Position numbers and translations under genes: made by a program. DNA of 11,758 bases. It comes from an uncultured Bacillota bacterium. GTDB lineage: Bacteria; Bacillota; Dehalobacteriia; UBA4068. The DNA lies in NCBI GenBank assembly GCA_934271085.1, contig CAKQQU010000047.1, forward strand, positions 1-11,758, in the 5' to 3' direction. The notes beneath the pieces were generated by a model. It made no database searches. It saw only the letters and a program-made list of their open reading frames with translations, and was not told where the DNA came from. Below are positions 7,021-11,758 of this stretch, in pieces. The first letter of the stretch is position 1; every line of letters starts with the position of its first letter.

Positions 7021-7452
7021 AAAAAAGTTACTGTCTATACGGACGGCGCCTGCTCCGGCAATCCGGGTCCCGGCGGCTGGGGAGCTGTACTTATATATGG
7101 AAGCTGTGAGAAACGGCTTTCCGGCGCTGAAGCTCATACCACTAATCAGAGAATGGAACTGACTGCCGCTTTAATGGCCCTGCAGGCTTTGAAAGAGCCT
7201 TGCCAGGTGGTATTATACAGCGACAGCGCCTATTTGATTAACGCTTTTAATCAGAACTGGCTGCGTAATTGGCAGCGTAACGGCTGGCTGAATTCCAAGA
7301 AACAGCCTGTGGAGAATCAGGAGCTTTGGAAAGGGCTTTTGGAACAGGCGGCTGTTCATGATATTGAATGGCGGAAAGTCAAGGGGCACGCAGGCGATGA
7401 ATATAATGAGATCTGCGATGAACTTGCCCGCACTGCTATCAGCACCCTGTAA
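7018..7452 (+). CDS. rnhA: Ribonuclease HI
   Basis: RNase HI cuts the RNA strand of RNA:DNA hybrids, acting in primer removal and R-loop clearance in the cytoplasm. At 144 residues the length is typical. The catalytic set is complete and lines up with the E. coli enzyme: D9 in YTDGACSGNPGPGGWG, E47 in NQRMEL, D69 in YSDSAY, H124 in KVKGHAGD and D134 in ICDELAR. The basic substrate-handle region NWLRNWQRNGWLNSKK (80-95) is also present, placing it with E. coli-type RNase HI rather than the short handle-less type. The start codon is TTG, set by a strong GGAGGA. It is divergent from the signal peptidase gene. I cannot point to a convincing promoter in 6918-7004. A hairpin terminator follows at 7473-7500, so it is probably monocistronic. 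Confidence 0.96.
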   Translation: MKKVTVYTDGACSGNPGPGGWGAVLIYGSCEKRLSGAEAHTTNQRMELTAALMALQALKEPCQVVLYSDSAYLINAFNQNWLRNWQRNGWLNSKKQPVENQELWKGLLEQAAVHDIEWRKVKGHAGDEYNEICDELARTAISTL

Positions 7453-7472
7453 AAGCGATCAGCAAAAATAAC

Positions 7473-7500
7473 GGCCTGTTGTACAGGTCTTTGTTTTTTG
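7473..7500 (+). terminator. Probable terminator of rnhA
   Basis: The stem GGCCTGT / ACAGGTC (7473-7479 with 7483-7489, including one G.T pair) has a TGT loop and is followed by TTTGTTTTTT. An outer match between AGCAAAAA (7461-7468) and TTTTTTGCT extends the structure. Confidence 0.65.
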
Positions 7501-7624
7501 CTGCAAATGGGGAAACCGTTTAATTAAGAAGAATCATTTATGGCAGTTACAGGCCTGGTCGGCTGCACTGCAGCTCTACGCCCGGGTCCGTTTATCAGTT
7601 ATTGCATACAGGAGTTATGTTAAA

Positions 7625-8878
7625 ATGCAGTTCCCGCAGTTTACTTATCATAAATCAGAGCAAAACATAGGCAATTATAATAAGGATAACTTATGGACAA
7701 GGTCTTTTGTGCTTATTGCCGTAATTAATTTTTTTATTTCCTGCGTTGGCAATATGCTGATGTCCACCTTTCCTTTTTATGTATTAGAGCTGGGCGGCAA
7801 TGTAGTTACAGTAGGAGTAATATCCGGGCTTTATGCTTTCTGTGCCTTGCTGATGCGCCCTGCCAGTGGTTGGTTTCTGGATAATATCAGCAGAAAATTG
7901 CTGTTTAATATAGCCCTGATAGGTCTTATGGCAATACCTGTACTGTATATACTCATTCCTGTGCTGGCAGCGGTGATAATCGTTCGTTGTCTTCACGGTC
8001 TTTTTTGGTCTGCCGCATCTACTGCATCCAATACAAATGCCTGCGATATTATACCAAAAAGCCGTTTTGGAGAGGGGATGGGGTACTTTGGGCTTACCAA
8101 CTCCATTGCTACCGCCATTGCTCCTGCAATAGGCCTGGCTATTATGGGCAGCCTGGGTTTTACTCCTCTTTTTATCGGCTGTTCTGTTATGGCTGTGCTG
8201 GCATTCCTTTTGCTCAGCCGGCTAAAACTGCAGGACGGAAACAGTATCCGCAATAAGAGCGGCAATAAAAATTCCAAAGTTACGCTAAGCACTCTTTTTA
8301 ACAAGGATGCAGTCCCTGCCGCAATGTTTTGCTTCCTTTCCAGTGTGCCGGGAGGGGCCATATCTTCTTTTATTGCCCTTTATGCAGAAGCAGAAGCCTT
8401 GGGTAACGGCGGAGTTTTCTTTACCTTTCAGGCTGTTTTTGCCGGGATCAGCAGACTTTTTTCCGGCAGGATAGGCGATTCCAGAGGAGAAGGGCCGCTG
8501 GTTTATATCAGCATCTGCTGCTTTGTATCCGGACTGCTGCTTTTAGTATTTGGACATTCTATCATTCTGTTTTACGCCGCCGCCTCTTTGATCGGTCTTG
8601 GTTATGGCATTTCCATTCCTTCCATGCAGGCTATGGCGGTGCGGATAGTACCTGCGGAAAGAAGGGGTTCCGCCTCTTCTACTTTTCTTTGTTCCTGGGA
8701 TATAGCCTGGTCTTTGGGAGGAGTTCTTGGCGGGATACTGGTTGATATTGCAGGCTACAGGATGATGTTTGCTGTATTACTGGCTTTTGAAGTAATGGCT
8801 GTGGTTTATTATTATAAATGGGGAAGTAAATCACCCTCAGCTTTCCGGGTTTATCAGCAGAACAAAAAGTGGGAATAA
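7625..8878 (+). CDS. Major facilitator superfamily transporter, first of a tandem pair
   Basis: This 417-residue protein has the 12-helix MFS layout: an N-terminal six-helix half (about 25-200), a hydrophilic central loop (about 200-225), and a second half (about 230-396). The MFS signature between helices 2 and 3 is seen as RPASGWFLDNISRK (78-91, with G82, D86, R90, K91). A degenerate copy, FSGRIGDSRG, lies at 279-288. Other conserved stretches are WSAASTASNTNACDIIP (128-144) followed by RFGEGMG (147-153), and PAERRGSASSTF (343-354). The substrate cannot be read from sequence; drug or metabolite export is typical for such proteins. The ATG at 7625 has GGAG 10 nt upstream; an earlier ATG at 7617 is in another frame that stops soon. 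The gene follows rnhA by 172 bp, and that gap holds the rnhA terminator, a small GCTGC/GCAGC hairpin and no clear promoter. The paralogue starts 13 bp after its stop. Confidence 0.88.
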   Translation: MQFPQFTYHKSEQNIGNYNKDNLWTRSFVLIAVINFFISCVGNMLMSTFPFYVLELGGNVVTVGVISGLYAFCALLMRPASGWFLDNISRKLLFNIALIGLMAIPVLYILIPVLAAVIIVRCLHGLFWSAASTASNTNACDIIPKSRFGEGMGYFGLTNSIATAIAPAIGLAIMGSLGFTPLFIGCSVMAVLAFLLLSRLKLQDGNSIRNKSGNKNSKVTLSTLFNKDAVPAAMFCFLSSVPGGAISSFIALYAEAEALGNGGVFFTFQAVFAGISRLFSGRIGDSRGEGPLVYISICCFVSGLLLLVFGHSIILFYAAASLIGLGYGISIPSMQAMAVRIVPAERRGSASSTFLCSWDIAWSLGGVLGGILVDIAGYRMMFAVLLAFEVMAVVYYYKWGSKSPSAFRVYQQNKKWE

Positions 8879-8891
8879 GTGTAATAATTAT

Positions 8892-10091
8892 ATGAAAGAC
8901 AAAATTCGCAAAGAAGATTCATTAATGAATAATAAAGATAATTTTTGGTCCAGGGCATTTATAAGCATAACTGTTATCAATTTTGCCTTATTTATAGGCT
9001 TTCAGATGCTTAATACCACATTCACTTTATATATAAGCAGCCTGGGCGGCAGCGAAGCCTTGGCCGGTGCGGTGGCCTGTATCTTTTCAGTTGTTTCCGT
9101 GGCATTCCGTCCTGTCGCCGGCTGGTTGCTGGATAATGCGGGCCGCAAATGGATACTTTTGCTTAGCCTTGCCGGTATGTGTATTTTCTCTTTTGCCTAT
9201 TCCTGGGTGAATGTATTATCCCTTGCCATTATTCTGCGTTTGCTTCAGGGAGTAGTATGGTCAGCAGCATCTACCGCTCCCAATACCGCTGTATGCGATC
9301 TTATCCCTCCCCGGCGCTTCGGAGAGGCTATGGGCATTTTTGCTACCGGCCCTGCTCTGTCCATGGCTATAGGGCCTCTTTTGGGGCTGACCATATGGCA
9401 GGCAGCCGGCAGCCGCCCGCTGTTTTGGCTGGCTGCAGCCTGTTGCTTTGTAGCTTTTATTCTGGCAATATTTGGTTTTTCGCAAAAAGAATGGTCCGTA
9501 AAGTCGCCCAGTCCGGCATCCCAAACGATAAATATAGGTTCGCTGATAGATAAAAATGCTTTGCCGGTATCTATAAATCAACTGCTGTTTAATATGCCTT
9601 ATGGAGCGGTTACTTCTTTTATTGCAATCTACGCTATTAGCAGCGGCATTGGCAATAGCGGTACATTCTTTTGCCTTATGGCGATGACTACTGTTATTGC
9701 CAGGCTTTTCCTGGGGAAAATGGCAGATAAAAACCTTGAAAGCGGCGCTGTAATTGCCGGCTGCATAAGTATTGCCATTGCTTTGGCGCTGCTGGGGTTT
9801 GGTAAAAGCAGTATCAGCTTTATGCTTGCTGCCTTGATATATGGCATAGGCTTTGGTATTGTCCCCCCAACCATGCAGGCATTGGCCATGCGTAATGCAC
9901 CTGCGGAAAAAAGAGGGGCTGCTTCCTCTACCTATCTTTGCGGTATTGATATCGGAATAGGTTTGGGCAGCGCTGTATCAGGATTTTTGATAAAATATAT
10001 TGGGTATCAGCATATGTTCCTGGCCATGCTGGTGTTTGTGGCAGCGGCTGCTGTATTCTTTATTCTGCGGCAGCGCAGGATCAATAAATGA
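8892..10091 (+). CDS. Major facilitator superfamily transporter, second of a tandem pair
   Basis: This 399-residue protein is a close paralogue of the gene just upstream. It shares NKDNxWxRxF near the N-terminus, RPVAGWLLDNAGRK (73-86, the MFS helix 2-3 signature), WSAASTAPNT..CDLIP..RFGEAMG (123-148) and PAEKRGAASSTY (337-348), with the same 12-helix layout and central loop (about 197-222). Substrate is unknown. The gap to the first gene is 13 bp, so they form one operon and may be translated in a coupled way. Neither possible start, ATG 8892 or the in-frame ATG 8925 (residue 12), has a strong ribosome binding site. The shorter form still keeps all helices. The pair could act as separate transporters with related substrates; a heteromer is less usual for MFS proteins. 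The cassette at 10134-11145 begins 42 bp after the stop. Confidence 0.88.
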   Translation: MKDKIRKEDSLMNNKDNFWSRAFISITVINFALFIGFQMLNTTFTLYISSLGGSEALAGAVACIFSVVSVAFRPVAGWLLDNAGRKWILLLSLAGMCIFSFAYSWVNVLSLAIILRLLQGVVWSAASTAPNTAVCDLIPPRRFGEAMGIFATGPALSMAIGPLLGLTIWQAAGSRPLFWLAAACCFVAFILAIFGFSQKEWSVKSPSPASQTINIGSLIDKNALPVSINQLLFNMPYGAVTSFIAIYAISSGIGNSGTFFCLMAMTTVIARLFLGKMADKNLESGAVIAGCISIAIALALLGFGKSSISFMLAALIYGIGFGIVPPTMQALAMRNAPAEKRGAASSTYLCGIDIGIGLGSAVSGFLIKYIGYQHMFLAMLVFVAAAAVFFILRQRRINK

Positions 10092-10133
10092 AAAACTGAG
10101 CAAATGCTGTTGGAGCAATATGGATGGCATTTT

Positions 10134-10174
10134 ATAAAAAACATCCCCGTGAGTCCCGGTGTTCATAAGACAGT
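10134..10174 (+). repeat. Left terminal inverted repeat of a 1.0-kb cassette
   Basis: Outer block ATAAAAAACATCCC (10134-10147) and inner block TGTTCATAAGACAGT (10160-10174) both recur exactly, in reverse complement and the same order, at 11103-11145. The 12-bp middle differs from its partner. This makes 29 identical bases in two blocks. Confidence 0.85.
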
Positions 10175-10178
10175 TAAT

Positions 10179-10206
10179 AGCCACAGTAGTTTGCTCTGCT
10201 GTGGCT
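10179..10206 (+). terminator. Hairpin inside the left end of the cassette, terminator-like
   Basis: AGCCACAGTAG (10179-10189) pairs with CTGCTGTGGCT (10196-10206) over 11 bp with one G.T pair and a 6-nt loop. A modest T-rich tail (GTTCTTGCATTTT) follows. It could stop read-through from the transporter operon into the passenger gene. Confidence 0.55.
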
Positions 10207-10227
10207 GTTCTTGCATTTTCCCTGTTA

Positions 10228-10236
10228 TGTGATAAT
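10228..10236 (+). promoter_or_regulatory. Possible extended -10 promoter of the passenger gene
   Basis: TGT-GATAAT (10228-10236) fits an extended -10 element. A TTGCAT at 10211 is only 14 bp away, so it is not a standard -35. The expected start falls near 10243, inside the inverted repeat at 10242-10259. Confidence 0.35.
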
Positions 10237-10241
10237 ATGGA

Positions 10242-10259
10242 ATTGCACATACCTGCAAT
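10242..10259. promoter_or_regulatory. Small inverted repeat at the expected start of transcription
   Basis: ATTGCA (10242-10247) and TGCAAT (10254-10259) form a perfect 6-bp inverted repeat with a 6-bp spacer. It could be an operator or a short leader hairpin. No regulator gene is nearby. Confidence 0.3.
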
Positions 10260-10280
10260 CCAGATTTATGGAGGAAAACG

Positions 10281-10817
10281 ATGAACAGAATAATTCCCGG
10301 AATCGGTGCGGCAATTGTCACCATAACGGTCTTTCTTTTTGCTGTATGTATGATAGTTGATTTTCCATTCGGCTCATACCTCGTGTGTATGTTTTTGCCT
10401 TTGGGATATATTATGATGGCAGTGGGATTTCAATATGAAAGCTGCGAGGATCGACGGGTTCCTGCCGATATCGGTGTCGCTATTGCCGTTATCTATGCGG
10501 TATTGATTCTTTTGGTATATTTCGCACAGACGACGAGCGTCCGATTGGAGGATTTGAATGAGCAAGCTGTTCGAATATTGAATTATCAGCGTGGCGGTCT
10601 GCTGTTCAATTATGATTTGCTTGGTTACGGAATGATGGCTCTCTCAACATTTTTCATTGGTCTTTCTATCAATCCGAATTCAAAAGCAGACAAGTGGCTG
10701 AAATGCTTGATGATGGCACACGGTATTTTCTTCATCGGCTGTTTTGTTATGCCTGTGACAGGAGTGTTCACAAGCATGGCAAGCGGAGAAGCCGGAAACG
10801 GAGGTACTATTGCATGA
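10281..10817 (+). CDS. Small polytopic membrane protein, unknown function, C-terminus probably lost
   Basis: This 178-residue protein has hydrophobic segments at about residues 8-26, 31-50, 64-83, 113-130 and 141-163, so about five membrane helices, with a soluble stretch around TTSVRLEDLNEQAVRILNYQ (84-103). A GGAGG motif ends 7 nt before the ATG at 10281. I do not recognise a named family; similar proteins occur, as far as I recall, as cargo in gut Firmicutes genomes, but I cannot assign a role. After the stop TGA (10815-10817) the same frame continues to TAA at 10884-10886, interrupted only by TAG at 10824, and reads YAYFLPIGVLAYKHFQKAK. That looks like the natural last helix and basic tail of a membrane protein. 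The gene is therefore likely a recently truncated or decaying copy. It is the only gene inside the inverted-repeat-bounded cassette and lacks an operon partner. Confidence 0.7.
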   Translation: MNRIIPGIGAAIVTITVFLFAVCMIVDFPFGSYLVCMFLPLGYIMMAVGFQYESCEDRRVPADIGVAIAVIYAVLILLVYFAQTTSVRLEDLNEQAVRILNYQRGGLLFNYDLLGYGMMALSTFFIGLSINPNSKADKWLKCLMMAHGIFFIGCFVMPVTGVFTSMASGEAGNGGTIA

Positions 10818-10886
10818 TTAGGTTAGTATGCGTATTTCCTTCCTATTGGCGTACTGGCATATAAGCATTTCCAAAAGGCAAAATAA
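10818..10886 (+). pseudogene. In-frame C-terminal remnant of the passenger membrane protein
   Basis: Read in the same frame as the preceding gene, this stretch gives LG, stop (TAG, 10824-10826), then YAYFLPIGVLAYKHFQKAK and TAA. The hydrophobic run plus Lys-rich end suggests a sixth membrane helix that the two upstream stops (TGA, TAG) now cut off. Confidence 0.5.
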
Positions 10887-10914
10887 CAAATTCCGGTTTG
10901 TCGAACAGATACAA

Positions 10915-10952
10915 GGGCGCACTTCTATGCGGGCAACCCCGTATGTGCGCTC
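10915..10952. repeat. Hairpin A of the cassette tail
   Basis: The outer stem GGGCGCAC (10915-10922) pairs with GTGCGCTC (10945-10952), with one G.T pair. The inner stem 10927-10933 pairs with 10938-10944 around a CAAC loop, and a 4-nt bulge (TTCT) sits on the left arm. Confidence 0.6.
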
Positions 10953-10960
10953 TGCGAGGC

Positions 10961-10998
10961 AAAACGCTCCGGGTACCTTCAAATGTCCGGGGCGTTTT
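10961..10998. repeat. Hairpin B of the cassette tail
   Basis: AAAACGCTCCGG (10961-10972) pairs with CCGGGGCGTTTT (10987-10998) over 12 bp with one T.G pair and a 14-nt loop. The end in TTTT suggests a possible terminator reading plus, and the A-run does the same for the minus strand. Confidence 0.6.
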
Positions 10999-11058
10999 AC
11001 GTCACTGCGTTCCGAACAAGGACTGTATCCCTTGCGCCGCCGCGGCTATCCTCTTAAG

Positions 11059-11095
11059 GCAAAAGGCGTGACCCCCCTTTCGTCACGCCTTTTGC
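11059..11095 (+). terminator. Hairpin C of the cassette tail, terminator-like
   Basis: GCAAAAGGCGTGAC (11059-11072) pairs perfectly with GTCACGCCTTTTGC (11082-11095), a 14-bp stem with a 9-nt loop. ATATTTTACTGT follows, so a plus-strand terminator is possible though the T-run is interrupted. Confidence 0.65.
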
Positions 11096-11102
11096 ATATT
11101 TT

Positions 11103-11145
11103 ACTGTCTTATGAACAACGCCCTAAGTCCTGGGATGTTTTTTAT
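11103..11145 (-). repeat. Right terminal inverted repeat of the cassette
   Basis: On the minus strand it reads ATAAAAAACATCCC (11132-11145), a 14-bp variable middle (11118-11131), then TGTTCATAAGACAGT (11103-11117). This mirrors 10134-10174. Confidence 0.85.
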
Positions 11146-11208
11146 TACTGTATTGTATAAGATAATGCAGCCTAAGATATTTAGACTAAGCAATTTAGAA
11201 CAGATGAA

Positions 11209-11240
11209 AAAAGACTGAAAAGATATCTTTTCAGTCTTTT
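11209..11240 (-). terminator. Perfect palindromic terminator of the ATP synthase operon
   Basis: A 32-bp perfect inverted repeat is centred on GATATC (11222-11227) and begins 6 bp after the atpC stop. On the minus strand the hairpin ends in TTTTTT. On the plus strand it ends in TTTT, so it may also stop transcripts coming from the convergent transporter side. Confidence 0.9.
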
Positions 11241-11245
11241 GCTAA

Positions 11246-11656
11246 TTATTCCTGAGTATAATTTGCTGCTTTTAGGCGAGCCAAAGCCCTGTGAAGCGAT
11301 GCCTCTGCTCTGACAACATCCAGCCCTTCCTGCCTTTCGGCAAGTCTGGTGCGGGCCCTTTCTGCACTGGCCAGCGCCCGGGCAGTATCAATATCCTCAG
11401 CCTTTTCGGCAGCAGATACCAGGACTCTGGCTACGTTATTATTTAATTCCATAAAGCCGTTGCTGACCGCTATACGGCCTTCCTGGCCATTATCCCGATA
11501 AATCAGGACGCCTGGCTGCAAAACAGTAAGCAGCGGAGCATGATTGTAGAGAATACCGGTGCTGCCGGCGACAGCAGGCAAAATAATGCTGTCAACCATA
11601 GCGTTGAATACTTCTTTTTCCGGTGTTACTACTTCCAAGCTGATTTTTTCTGCCAT
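11246..11656 (-). CDS. atpC: F1F0 ATP synthase epsilon subunit
   Basis: The epsilon subunit belongs to the central stalk of F1, coupling rotation to catalysis and damping ATP hydrolysis. This 136-residue protein has the family layout: an N-terminal beta-sandwich (about 1-85) with MAEKISLEVVTPEKEVF and GSTGILYNHAPLLTVL (31-46), then a two-helix C-terminal domain (about 88-131) rich in Ala, Arg and Glu (DTARALASAERARTRLAE). A GGAGG ribosome binding site precedes the ATG at 11656. The gene follows the atpD end by 45 bp and is the last gene of the operon, closed by the palindromic terminator at 11209-11240. The operon promoter is outside the window. Confidence 0.96.
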   Translation of the reverse strand: MAEKISLEVVTPEKEVFNAMVDSIILPAVAGSTGILYNHAPLLTVLQPGVLIYRDNGQEGRIAVSNGFMELNNNVARVLVSAAEKAEDIDTARALASAERARTRLAERQEGLDVVRAEASLHRALARLKAANYTQE

Positions 11657-11701
11657 TATATTTCCTCCAATGCCAGGGGAATCATCTGGTGATGACGGAA
11701 G

Positions 11702-11758
11702 TTAAACTAAGGTCTTGGCTTTTTCAACCGCGTCCTCAATGGAGCCAACGTTCAGGAA
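11702..11758 (-). CDS. atpD: F1F0 ATP synthase beta subunit, last 18 codons only
   Basis: The minus-strand frame reads FLNVGSIEDAVEKAKTLV and then TAA at 11702-11704. This is the usual C-terminal helix of the catalytic beta subunit (xxVGxIxEAVEKAKxL). Its place directly before atpC confirms the call. The rest lies beyond the right edge. Confidence 0.9.
   Translation of the reverse strand, partial: FLNVGSIEDAVEKAKTLV

Larger units (their letters stand above)
10887..11102. other. G+C-rich, hairpin-rich tail of the cassette without a convincing gene
   Basis: No coding frame here is credible. The stretch is richer in G+C than its neighbours and carries three strong stem-loops in a row (10915-10952, 10961-10998, 11059-11095), listed separately. 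It could be a structured RNA, a set of transcription stops, or a recognition region of the element. Confidence 0.5.
10134..11145. mobile_element. Putative transposase-less mobile cassette with passenger membrane-protein gene
   Basis: A segment of 1012 bp is bounded by the 41-bp and 43-bp inverted repeats described separately. It contains one gene (10281-10817, with an in-frame remnant to 10886) and a hairpin-rich G+C-rich tail, but no reading frame resembling a transposase. This layout fits the mobile insertion cassettes known from Bacillus, which are moved in trans by a related insertion sequence. If the ends are trimmed to AAAAACATCCC / GGGATGTTTTT, both sides are flanked by TA, as with TA-targeting elements, but in such A+T-rich DNA this is weak. 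It sits in the convergent gap between the transporter pair and atpC. The family of the parent element is not recognised. Confidence 0.6.

Noticed and set aside
7013..7021. ATG at 7013 as the rnhA start
   Set aside because: It reads ATG TTT TGA and ends at once. The TTG at 7018 is in frame with the enzyme and better spaced from GGAGGA.
7505..7620. A tRNA-like or riboswitch-like G+C-rich stretch upstream of the first transporter
   Set aside because: Only a small GCTGC-ACT-GCAGC hairpin (7562-7574) is present. No cloverleaf, T-box or other known leader pattern could be traced.
10815..10817. TGA of the passenger gene as a selenocysteine codon
   Set aside because: A second in-frame stop (TAG) follows only 6 nt later and no selenocysteine-type context is evident.
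10828..11160. A 110-codon plus-strand open frame in the cassette tail
   Set aside because: It is read through the three hairpins and the right inverted repeat, has no ribosome binding site, gives a low-complexity basic product, and overlaps the in-frame tail of the preceding gene.
1..11758. CRISPR array, rRNA or complete tRNA gene
   Set aside because: No regularly spaced repeats, no rRNA-like sequence and no tRNA cloverleaf with a T-loop GGTTCGAATCC-type motif were seen on either strand.

Overview
The window looks like chromosomal DNA of a Bacillota (Firmicutes-type) bacterium. The signs are strong GGAGG-type ribosome binding sites, a TTG start on rnhA, a DUF896/YnzC-type small protein, a BioY transporter with a BirA-like operator, and A+T-rich sigma-A-type promoters. 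A gut Negativicutes or Clostridia lineage is plausible, but the sequence alone does not settle it.

Left part (1-4545, minus strand): a three-gene operon read right to left. It starts at a clear promoter (4517-4545) and encodes a large membrane-anchored alpha-2-macroglobulin-like protein (1087 aa) whose thioester site appears lost, a five-helix membrane protein of unknown function, and a LUD-domain (LutC/YkgG-type) protein that runs off the left edge. The genes are about 15 nt apart, each with its own ribosome binding site. An imperfect Fur/PerR-like palindrome lies in the leader.

Middle (4568-7500): a DUF896 gene on the plus strand overlaps the 3' end of the convergent bioY gene by 24 bp. 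The bioY promoter's -35 box lies inside an inverted repeat with BirA-type half-sites, so biotin control is likely. Upstream of bioY on the same strand is a signal peptidase I with an unusual N-terminal extension of about 235 residues containing a coiled coil, ended by a perfect hairpin terminator. It is divergent from rnhA (RNase HI), which starts with TTG.

Right part (7625-10091): two tandem, clearly paralogous major facilitator transporters, 13 bp apart. Next, at 10134-11145, comes what looks like a small transposase-less mobile cassette. It has matching terminal inverted repeats of 41 and 43 bp, a passenger gene for a small membrane protein whose 3' end carries two in-frame stops, and a G+C-rich tail with three strong hairpins. 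It sits in the convergent gap between the transporter pair and the ATP synthase operon. At the right edge, atpC (F1 epsilon) and the last 18 codons of atpD lie on the minus strand, closed by a 32-bp perfect palindromic terminator.

The items most worth following up are the terminal-inverted-repeat cassette, the signal peptidase fusion, and the thioester-less macroglobulin encoded with a LUD protein.
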